Assembly (NCBI GenBank): GCA_007132315.1 | Contig: SLOW01000344.1 | Span: 1-7,584 of the forward strand | DNA from: Opitutales bacterium | GTDB lineage: Bacteria > Verrucomicrobiota > Verrucomicrobiia > Opitutales > T3Sed10-336 | Length of the DNA: 7,584 nt | Reading direction: 5' to 3' | Part shown: piece after piece, positions 1-4,509 of the stretch | Position numbering within the stretch: the first letter of the stretch is position 1 | Layout of the letters: each line of letters opens with the position of its first letter | Translations under genes and position numbers: made by a program | Notes under the pieces: model-generated | Seen by the model: only the letters and a program-made list of their open reading frames with translations | Databases searched by the model: none | What the model was told of the DNA's origin: nothing

Positions 1-22
1 GAATTTTCAGGCGAGTGAGCCG

Positions 23-49
23 TCGAACCCTTGAACCGTTTGAACAGTA
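23..49. repeat. 9-bp-period degenerate repeat upstream of the DUF3179 gene
   Basis: Three consecutive 9-mers, TCGAACCCT, TGAACCGTT and TGAACAGTA, share a (T)GAAC core at exact 9-base spacing. They lie just upstream of the ribosome binding site of the DUF3179 gene. They could be a short intergenic repeat or a set of spaced protein-binding sites. Only three imperfect copies are present, so chance is not excluded. Confidence 0.35.
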
Positions 50-62
50 ACCGTGGAGCGTC

Positions 63-67
63 GGAGG
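63..67 (+). promoter_or_regulatory. Ribosome binding site that fixes the DUF3179 start
   Basis: GGAGG lies 8 bases before the ATG at 76. An in-frame ATG at 31 has no such site and falls inside the 9-bp-period repeat. The start at 76 also puts the membrane helix near the N-terminus, as expected. Confidence 0.75.
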
Positions 68-75
68 TAATCACC

Positions 76-1086
76 ATGCATAGAAAGGTCAAGATCGCGG
101 GAGGGGCCGGCATCGCGGGTGTCGTGCTGTCGTTTGGGATTGTGCTCCTGTTTTTGAACGGCGCTCTGACCGGAGGCGGTGGGGTGCCGGCGCGTGATGC
201 GGGAGGGAGCAATTCGTTTTTCGACCAGTTCGACATGAGCGATCTTCGCGTCCCGCGCGACGAAATCCACCGCGGTGGACCGCCGAAAGACGGGATTCCG
301 GCACTGACGGGTCCCGACGTGGTGCCCGTCGACGAGGTGGATTTTCTCGAAAACGACGACCGGGTGCTGGGGGTGTCGTTCGAAGGCGAGTCGCGGGCCT
401 ATCCGATCCGCCTTTTGAACTGGCATGAGGCCGTGAACGATCGTCTCGGAGACACCTACTTCACCGCTATCTATTGTCCGCTCTGCGATTCGGCGAGCGT
501 CTTCGACCGACGGATCGACGGAGAGGTTTTCGAGTTCGGAATCAGCGGACTCTTGTACAATTCGAACGTTCTGATGTACGACCGAATCCATGACGCCCTC
601 TGGTCGCAGATCGCGTTCAAGGCGATCAGCGGACCGCACGCGGGACTGCCGTTGGGACATCTGCCATGGAAGCTGTCCACTTTCGACCAATGGCGCGCGG
701 ACCATCCGGGATCGACTGTCGCTACGTTCAACACCGGATACCGGCGCAATTACGAGCGCAATCCGTATGAAGCGTACTTTCAGGGGGAGGGATTGATGTT
801 CCCGGCGAAGGGCGGCAGCGACGATCGCCTCCCGGAAAAGGAGCCGGTCGTCGGCGTCCAGGCCGAAGGATTCGCGAGGGCTTATCCCGTTGAACAAGTG
901 GCGGCGGCGCCGGGCGGGCGCGTGGTGGACGAGACGCCGGCGGGCCGCATCGTGTTGGAGGCATCGGCGGACGGCGGCTCGATCCGCGTCGTTGAAAAAC
1001 CCGAAGGGGTTCACACCGTCCACACATTCTGGTTCGCCTGGGCGTCGTTTCATCCCGATACGGATCTTTTCGATCCGGAACGGTGA
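76..1086 (+). CDS. DUF3179 domain-containing protein, membrane-anchored
   Basis: The protein has 336 residues. A short basic N-terminus (HRKVK) precedes one hydrophobic helix at about residues 9-27 and a Gly-rich linker, so it is probably anchored in the membrane with the domain outside the cytoplasm. The rest matches DUF3179 as I know it: DGIPAL near 72, the AYPIRLLNWHE stretch at 108-118, the YCPLCDSASVFDR segment at 133-145 with a CxxC pair (C134, C137), the LYNSNVLMYDR and LWSQI stretches at 160-179, and a final FWFAWASFHPDTDLF near 318-332. The family's function is unknown; the CxxC suggests metal binding or redox chemistry, which is inference. A GGAGG site fixes the start. A small stem (CGGATC/GATCCG, 1061-1077) lies in the last codons. 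The gene stands alone on this strand and faces the tail of vapC 118 bp away. Confidence 0.9.
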   Translation: MHRKVKIAGGAGIAGVVLSFGIVLLFLNGALTGGGGVPARDAGGSNSFFDQFDMSDLRVPRDEIHRGGPPKDGIPALTGPDVVPVDEVDFLENDDRVLGVSFEGESRAYPIRLLNWHEAVNDRLGDTYFTAIYCPLCDSASVFDRRIDGEVFEFGISGLLYNSNVLMYDRIHDALWSQIAFKAISGPHAGLPLGHLPWKLSTFDQWRADHPGSTVATFNTGYRRNYERNPYEAYFQGEGLMFPAKGGSDDRLPEKEPVVGVQAEGFARAYPVEQVAAAPGGRVVDETPAGRIVLEASADGGSIRVVEKPEGVHTVHTFWFAWASFHPDTDLFDPER

Positions 1087-1140
1087 CACCTCGCAGGATG
1101 CCACCCCACCGGATCAGCCGGTACGAATCAGGAGTTATGT

Positions 1141-1167
1141 GGAGGGCAATCCCGGCAAGCTGGGACC
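1141..1167 (-). repeat. 27-bp intergenic repeat, copy A
   Basis: This segment is the reverse complement of 2292-2318 at 25 of 27 positions, including a 16-base exact core (GGCAATCCCGGCAAGC). It contains an imperfect stem, CCCGGC against GCTGGG. It lies in the 118-bp gap between the convergent DUF3179 and vapC genes. Just beyond it, at 1165-1179, ACCGGGGCCGGT is followed by four T; I do not call that a terminator because the loop would be too tight. Confidence 0.75.
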
Positions 1168-1204
1168 GGGGCCGGTTTTACCGCTCCGGCGGCAACGGTC
1201 AGCA

Positions 1205-1591
1205 TCAATACCGTGCCAAAGGAAGTCCGGAGATGCGTTCGAATTGGTTCCGGTTGCGTGTGAGAAGGGTAAGACTGTGTTGCACCGCCGTTGCGGCGAT
1301 CCAGGCGTCGTGATCGCCGATCGGATTGCCGTCGGTCCTGAGGGCCCGTTCGATCCGGCTCGTTCGCCATGCGGTTTCGAGGTCGGGGAAAAGGCACTTG
1401 TAGGGGCGAAGAAATCGATCCGCGATTTCCATTCCCGAATCGGCGTAACCTTCCAGGAACTCCAAACGCGTTATCAGGCTGTAAGCAAGATAATCACCTC
1501 GCCAGTTCTTCAGGAATGCGTGAGCGGCGCCGTGCTCTCTGCGCTTCAACTCTTTTTGCAGGTCGATGAGAAAACAGGTGTCGAGCAGCAT
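1205..1591 (-). CDS. vapC: VapC-type PIN-domain toxin (ribonuclease)
   Basis: This is a 128-residue single PIN domain, the usual VapC length. The acidic metal-binding residues are in place: D4 in LLDTCFLIDL, E44 in TRLEFLEGY, and D93 and D95 in GDHDAWIAATA, followed by the C-terminal LLTRNRNQFERI motif at 109-120. VapC toxins are Mg-dependent endoribonucleases that cleave tRNA or rRNA when not held by VapB; the target here cannot be predicted. The gene begins 3 bases after the vapB stop. A GGGAG site sits inside the end of vapB about 9 bases before the ATG, so the two genes are translationally linked. All catalytic residues are present and the toxin is probably active. Confidence 0.92.
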   Translation of the reverse strand: MLLDTCFLIDLQKELKRREHGAAHAFLKNWRGDYLAYSLITRLEFLEGYADSGMEIADRFLRPYKCLFPDLETAWRTSRIERALRTDGNPIGDHDAWIAATAVQHSLTLLTRNRNQFERISGLPLARY

Positions 1592-1594
1592 GAC

Positions 1595-1867
1595 CTATCG
1601 CTCCCAGTTGGTCGACGTGCGTACGGTGCGACCGCGGCTGGTGCGCTCGTCCATCCTGGCAAGGGTTTCTTCGTCCAGGCAGGGGGCCTTTCCAGATAAT
1701 TCCAACTCTTTGTAGTACTGAAGGATCTCGTTTCCGTCGCCCAGCGGCAGGGCGTCATCCCATCGCGCCCGCCGGATAACGGAGGAAAAGCTCTCCCCGG
1801 GATGCTTGCGGGCGGCCTTAAGACGATTGTAGGAATCAACGGATAAGGAGATGGTTTTTGATGCCAT
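1595..1867 (-). CDS. vapB: VapB-type antitoxin
   Basis: The protein has 90 residues. The N-terminal MASKTISLSVDSYNRLKAAR followed by GESFSSVIRRAR (24-35) matches the antitoxin family that begins MASKTISLS and carries a GESFSxVI turn; this half should dimerise and bind DNA. The C-terminal half (about 43-90), charged and less conserved, would wrap the toxin. The frame is open to an ATG at 1969, but the family start motif fits only the ATG at 1867. There is no Shine-Dalgarno sequence before that ATG; a promoter ending just upstream suggests leaderless mRNA. It is the first gene of the vapBC operon, and the complex would be expected to repress its own promoter. Confidence 0.88.
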   Translation of the reverse strand: MASKTISLSVDSYNRLKAARKHPGESFSSVIRRARWDDALPLGDGNEILQYYKELELSGKAPCLDEETLARMDERTSRGRTVRTSTNWER

Positions 1868-1902
1868 GCATGCAGCATGCACAGATATGGATTCTGTGTC
1901 AA
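1868..1902 (-). promoter_or_regulatory. vapBC promoter with overlapping inverted-repeat operator
   Basis: Read on the minus strand, a perfect TTGACA (1902-1897) is followed after 17 bases by CATGCT (1879-1874), a weak -10 sharing three positions with TATAAT. Transcription would then start about at 1867, the A of the vapB ATG, giving leaderless mRNA and explaining the missing Shine-Dalgarno site. Between the two boxes lies a 6-bp inverted repeat, CACAGA-N7-TCTGTG (1880-1885 and 1893-1898), well placed for autorepression by VapBC. The palindrome TGCATGCA (1867-1874) and GCATGC (1875-1880) lie between it and the start codon. The boxes are seen; operator function is inference. Confidence 0.6.
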
Positions 1903-2357
1903 GTCGGGGAGTTTTCTCGATCGTTGCCGCCGTTCGACGATCGCCACATTCGAGGCGCTCGACGATCATCCCGAACCGGCGGACGCTACTGTTCGATCGC
2001 GGGGGGAACTGGCCGCCCAGATCAATCTCGAAGGTTCCGGAGGCAATCGCGCCACTCTTCTACGCCGACTGGTGCGGCACCTGCAAAGCCCTCGATCCGA
2101 AGATTGAGGAAGCCCGCGAAGCGTTGGCCGAAGAGCCCGTTCTGTGCGTCACCTTCGACATGACTGACGAGAAAACGACCCGGCACACCGCGATGCTCGC
2201 GAACGCGCTCCAATTCGGCGGAGCCGTACCAATCAGGATTGACGTGGAGGGCAACGCTCCGGCGTTGCTGATTTTCCGATCGGGCGCCAACGGTCCCGGC
2301 TTGCCGGGATTGCCTTCCGGAGAATATTATGCGGTTGGCGCAGTATTTAAGAAATAA
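1887..2357 (+). CDS. Thioredoxin-fold protein, probably a degraded gene
   Basis: The central part is a thioredoxin-like domain: LFYADWCGTCKALDPKIEEA with the active site WCGTC at 2070-2084, then FDMTDEKTTRHTAMLANALQF, then NAPALLIFRSG, which resembles the strand around the usual cis-proline. Such domains reduce or exchange disulfides. Both ends look wrong. With the ATG at 1887 the first 50 residues are Arg/Pro-rich, lack the expected strand-helix or a signal peptide, have no ribosome binding site, and overlap the vapB promoter. The frame ends in a Gly/Pro-rich tail encoded by copy B of the 27-bp repeat, whereas frame +1 from about 2320 to 2385 encodes a plausible final helix (ENIMRLAQYLRNKGLI). 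I infer a frameshift or repeat insertion at the 3' end and a lost 5' end. The start given is nominal. Confidence 0.5.
   Translation: MDSVSSRGVFSIVAAVRRSPHSRRSTIIPNRRTLLFDRGGNWPPRSISKVPEAIAPLFYADWCGTCKALDPKIEEAREALAEEPVLCVTFDMTDEKTTRHTAMLANALQFGGAVPIRIDVEGNAPALLIFRSGANGPGLPGLPSGEYYAVGAVFKK
2292..2318 (+). repeat. 27-bp repeat, copy B, inside the thioredoxin-like frame
   Basis: This is the partner of 1141-1167, in opposite orientation, with 25 of 27 bases matching after reverse complementation. It carries a 7-bp perfect stem, TCCCGGC against GCCGGGA, around TT. In the thioredoxin-like frame it encodes a Gly/Pro/Leu stretch (GPGLPGLPS) that replaces the expected domain end. Confidence 0.75.
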
Positions 2358-2365
2358 AGGACTAA

Positions 2366-2794
2366 TCAAGCCCCGGCGCTTTTAGCCTCCCGCCAGGCGT
2401 CGAAGTTCAAAAGTCTGTCTGATCTCCTGAGGAGGAACAGTGCGACACAGGCTGCCAGCATGGGCCAGGCGGAGAAAAAGAGCAGGTTCTCAAAAGGGTC
2501 CAGGTACTGCCTCAATGAAGAGAAGGTGGAGACGGTGTGCATCGCCAGCACCAGTCCGTAGGTCCAGGCACGGAACATTCCGGCGACAAATCCGAGAACG
2601 ATTACCAATTGCACCGCGCCGATCAGGAAAAAAGCGCCTTCTCCGAGTCCCTTCAGCATATAAAAATTCGCAAAGACCGCAGCGGCGTGGTCGGGGTGGA
2701 GGAACTTGTCCAACGTCCACATGAACATGACGATGAACACCCCGAGGCGAAGAAGCAGAAGAGCGATACCGAGTTTTTTATCGTTATGATCCAT
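2366..2794 (-). CDS. DoxX-like integral membrane protein
   Basis: The protein has 142 residues and four hydrophobic helices at about 8-28, 51-72, 77-93 and 104-123, with a charged tail (LLRRSDRLLNFDAWREAKSAGA begins at 121). Length, helix pattern and the LLRLGVFIVMFMWTLDKFLHP opening fit the DoxX/DoxD-like superfamily, whose members are often tied to thiol or quinone redox functions; no substrate can be read from sequence. The start at 2794 is chosen because AGGA lies immediately upstream, although unusually close. The ATG at 2848 would add 18 polar residues and has no ribosome site. The stop lies 8 bp from the stop of the thioredoxin-like frame (tail to tail). The gene is divergent from the methyltransferase, with 188 bp between them. 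Confidence 0.75.
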   Translation of the reverse strand: MDHNDKKLGIALLLLRLGVFIVMFMWTLDKFLHPDHAAAVFANFYMLKGLGEGAFFLIGAVQLVIVLGFVAGMFRAWTYGLVLAMHTVSTFSSLRQYLDPFENLLFFSAWPMLAACVALFLLRRSDRLLNFDAWREAKSAGA

Positions 2795-2982
2795 CTTCCT
2801 GCGACGAATCGGAGCTTGGATTATTCCGAAAGATGAACGTTCGCTCATGGCCCGGAGTAACTGTATTCGCGCCGGACTACGTCGCGAAGCAGCTCAGTCT
2901 TGTGATGTCGTTGCGGAAGTCGAGTGCCTGGAAAGGATTGTTTCGGGGTGACTTTTCCGCAATCGTGTGTCTTTTGTTCCTC

Positions 2983-3627
2983 ATGGATGTCCGGGACGAA
3001 TACAACTCTCTCGCGAGTATTTACGACCGGCGTTGGCGGCATTACGTGGATGTTTCCGTCGGGCGAACCCTGAAGGCGTTGGAGTTGGGCGGCGACGAGC
3101 GGGTGCTGGATGTCGGGTGCGGGACGGGCGTTCTGCTGGAGAGGTTGGGGAGTGCGCATCCGGGGCTGGCTTTGCACGGGGTGGATCCCACGGAAGCCAT
3201 GCTGGACAGAGCGCGGGAACGGTGTGCAGAGAGGGTGGATCTGAAGCGGGGAGAGGCTGAAGCCCTTCCGTTCGGGGATGGGGAGTTCGACGTCGTGCTC
3301 AGCGTCAGTGCCCTCCATTATTTTTCCGATCCCCGCCGGGCGATTTCGGAAATGGCACGCGTGCTCCGTCCTGGGGGCACGTTGGTTGTCACGGGTTGGT
3401 GTGCCGATTTTCCGGCGATGCTTTTGTATTCCGTCTGTCTTCGTGCATGGGACGCAGCGGTGAAACAAATTTACCGTGCGGAGCAGGTTCGCGGATATCT
3501 TGAATCGGCAGGAATCGAGAACGTCGCCGCGACGCATTTCCGCATTCGTCCGCTGTGGGGGATGATGACGATTTCTGCGAGGTTAAAACCCGACCTTTAC
3601 CCACAGATCACAGATGGGCACAGATAG
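2983..3627 (+). CDS. Class I SAM-dependent methyltransferase (Methyltransf_11/UbiE-like)
   Basis: The protein has 214 residues. SAM-binding motif I is VLDVGCGTGVLLERL at 41-55, with the acidic residue ending the second strand at D68 (GVDPTEAMLDRAR). Then come the EALPFGDGEFDVVLSVSALHYFSDP stretch (93-117) and RVLRPGGTLVVTGW (126-139). The opening DEYNSLASIYDRRW is typical of small-molecule methyltransferases; the substrate is unknown. The frame is open back to 2833, but homology begins at the ATG at 2983, so I use that. No Shine-Dalgarno site precedes it, leaving the start less certain. The last residues (about 201-214) are encoded by a CACAGAT repeat, so the native stop may have been lost and the tail is probably not functional. 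Confidence 0.87.
   Translation: MDVRDEYNSLASIYDRRWRHYVDVSVGRTLKALELGGDERVLDVGCGTGVLLERLGSAHPGLALHGVDPTEAMLDRARERCAERVDLKRGEAEALPFGDGEFDVVLSVSALHYFSDPRRAISEMARVLRPGGTLVVTGWCADFPAMLLYSVCLRAWDAAVKQIYRAEQVRGYLESAGIENVAATHFRIRPLWGMMTISARLKPDLYPQITDGHR
3602..3625 (+). repeat. Triple CACAGAT repeat overlapping the methyltransferase stop
   Basis: Three exact CACAGAT heptamers occur at 3602-3608, 3609-3615 and 3619-3625. The last one supplies the T of the TAG stop of the methyltransferase. From memory, CACAGAT-rich strings are a frequent dispersed intergenic sequence in environmental bacterial genomes; I cannot check that here. Confidence 0.65.
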
Positions 3628-3666
3628 GGGCGAGGGATCCCGATTCGCTTCCCGATACGCTTCGCT

Positions 3667-3734
3667 CATTTCCCTTCGGCGGGACTGTAAGCATTTCCCT
3701 TCGGCGGGACTGTAAGCATTTCCCTTCGGCGGGA
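3667..3734 (+). repeat. 25-bp tandem repeat, about 2.7 copies
   Basis: Two perfect 25-bp units (3667-3691 and 3692-3716) are followed by an 18-base partial third (3717-3734). Each unit contains TCCCTTCGGCGGGA, which can fold as TCCC/GGGA, or around a CTTCGG tetraloop with a bulge. The repeat lies in the non-coding stretch after the methyltransferase. No gene in any frame looks real across it. Confidence 0.85.
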
Positions 3735-3778
3735 TTTCGTGTTGCTCAACAGGGAAGGAGGCCGAAATCATTGGGAAC

Positions 3779-3795
3779 GCGGGCATCCTGCCCGC
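3779..3795. repeat. Perfect GC hairpin GCGGGC-ATCCT-GCCCGC
   Basis: A perfect 6-bp GC stem surrounds a 5-base loop. It is not followed by a T-run on the plus strand, so an intrinsic terminator is not supported in that direction. From memory, GCGGGCATCCTGCCCGC resembles a common dispersed repeat in several bacterial groups. It sits 33 bases beyond the end of the minus-strand CPLC remnant. Confidence 0.6.
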
Positions 3796-3828
3796 TAAAA
3801 TTCGGTTGTATTAATGGATTCGTGAATA

Positions 3829-4041
3829 TCATAACAATGCAGATTTAATGACAACGTGGAATGCCACTGAAACCGGCAACGGCTGCATGTCGAGATACTC
3901 CTTCCATGGTTTGAGCATTCCGGTGATTCCGAATGTGTGCTCGCATAGGGGACACTCGTAGGTGTTCGGGGAAATGAGCTTATGCGCCGAGGCTGAGACC
4001 GCGTTAAAAAATCCTCGGTCCGCGTTGTAAACCCTGATTTT
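3829..4041 (-). pseudogene. Decapitated remnant of a small CPLC-motif protein family
   Basis: On the minus strand 70 codons are open and clearly protein-like, starting KIRVYNADRGFFNAV, then AHKLISPNTYECPLCEHTFG with a CxxC pair at residues 30 and 33, then MLKPWKEYL and PVSVAFH. This matches, from memory, small bacterial proteins of unknown function that begin with VYNAD and carry SPxTYxCxLC, THG and KEW motifs. There is no ATG, GTG or TTG in frame from the TAA at 4159-4161 to the Lys codon at 4039-4041. That interval is the palindromic repeat, whose edge sits where the start codon should be. The 3' end is also cut: after AFH the frame gives VVIKSALL and stops, without the conserved region that normally follows. 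The long frame usually called across this region on the same strand is a different phase and is not real. Confidence 0.68.
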
Positions 4042-4268
4042 GCAAAAATCGCAGAAGTTCGGCTGGCAAGGCGGACCCCAAACCGGCGCAGGGATAGTAC
4101 TGGAGTACGTGAGCGAGCCGGTTGCAGGGCCAACGCCGCCACGGCGGGCTTGTGCGATTTAGTGTTCTGGCAAACTCCATTTATAGTGAGGTTTTGAAAA
4201 TTGCCCAAAACTTTCAAAACCTACGGGAAAAAAGCATCTTATATACCGTTTGCCAGAACACGTTTGCA
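4041..4268. repeat. Long palindromic repeat with 13-bp terminal inverted repeats, split by a second element
   Basis: The left end is TGCAAAAATCGCA (4041-4053). The right end is TGCGATTT (4153-4160), continuing as TTTGCA (4263-4268) if the nested 100-bp element is removed; joined, these complement the left end with one extra T. Between them are AACCGGC (4081-4087) against GCCGGTT (4117-4123), GGCGG (4070-4074) against CCGCC (4136-4140), and a central GTACT-GG-AGTAC (4097-4108). No protein is encoded. From memory, the TACTGGAGTACGTGAGC core occurs in dispersed repeats of some Deltaproteobacteria; unverified. Confidence 0.65.
4162..4261. mobile_element. 100-bp palindromic, MITE-like element with 14-bp perfect inverted ends
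   Basis: GTGTTCTGGCAAAC at 4162-4175 is perfectly complementary to GTTTGCCAGAACAC at 4248-4261. Inside is a second perfect stem of 11 bp, AGGTTTTGAAA (4189-4199) against TTTCAAAACCT (4212-4222), with a 12-base loop. The DNA is AT-rich compared with its surroundings and has no reading frame of interest. Size and ends fit a non-autonomous miniature transposon or a REP-like unit. No parent transposase is in the window and I do not recognise the IS family. Confidence 0.6.
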
Positions 4269-4334
4269 ACGTTAGGCTAAACGATTAGCAGGAACCGGTC
4301 ACCCGTACCGCTGCTCTGGTATGTATTCGTCGTC

Positions 4335-4427
4335 ATGGCACTTGCGTGGTTTGTTACGATGACTGCGACGTTCAAGTACGAGGGATTATTCCGGCGGAAA
4401 CGACGATCGGGTCAGGCTGCGGCTTGA
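4335..4427 (+). CDS. Possible short membrane peptide or gene-end remnant
   Basis: The frame from 4281 to the TGA at 4425 reads through PLLWYVFVVMALAWFVTMTATF, a convincing transmembrane segment, followed by a basic tail, KYEGLFRRKRRSGQAAA. The only ATG that leaves part of the helix is at 4335 (30 residues) and it has no ribosome binding site. The upstream part runs into a stop at 4278-4280, next to the palindromic repeat. It could be the end of a truncated membrane protein or chance. I do not recognise a family. Confidence 0.25.
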   Translation: MALAWFVTMTATFKYEGLFRRKRRSGQAAA

Positions 4428-4509
4428 TGGCGACAGTCACTATCGGCGGTGAGGGAGGTTTGCGAAGGAATAAGGTTGCGGCACGGTCGTCCTGCAGGGG
4501 TGTCGTCGT

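Noticed and set aside
7..1104. 365-codon minus-strand frame opposite DUF3179
   Set aside because: Shadow of a well-supported DUF3179 gene; the translation is Arg-rich without domain features.
1165..1179. ACCGGGGCCGGT followed by TTTT as a terminator for DUF3179
   Set aside because: The stem is only five pairs with almost no loop, so a stable intrinsic terminator is unlikely.
890..1699. 269-codon plus-strand frame spanning the end of DUF3179 and vapC
   Set aside because: Out of frame with DUF3179 and antisense to vapC, whose catalytic motifs are clear.
3795..4217. 140-codon minus-strand frame across the repeats
   Set aside because: It runs through two palindromic repeats in a phase different from the recognisable CPLC remnant; the composition looks non-coding.
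4261..4276. GTTAGGC resembling an integron attC core site
   Set aside because: No matching RYYYAAC core or attC-like folded stem lies upstream within the expected distance, and there is no cassette structure or integrase.
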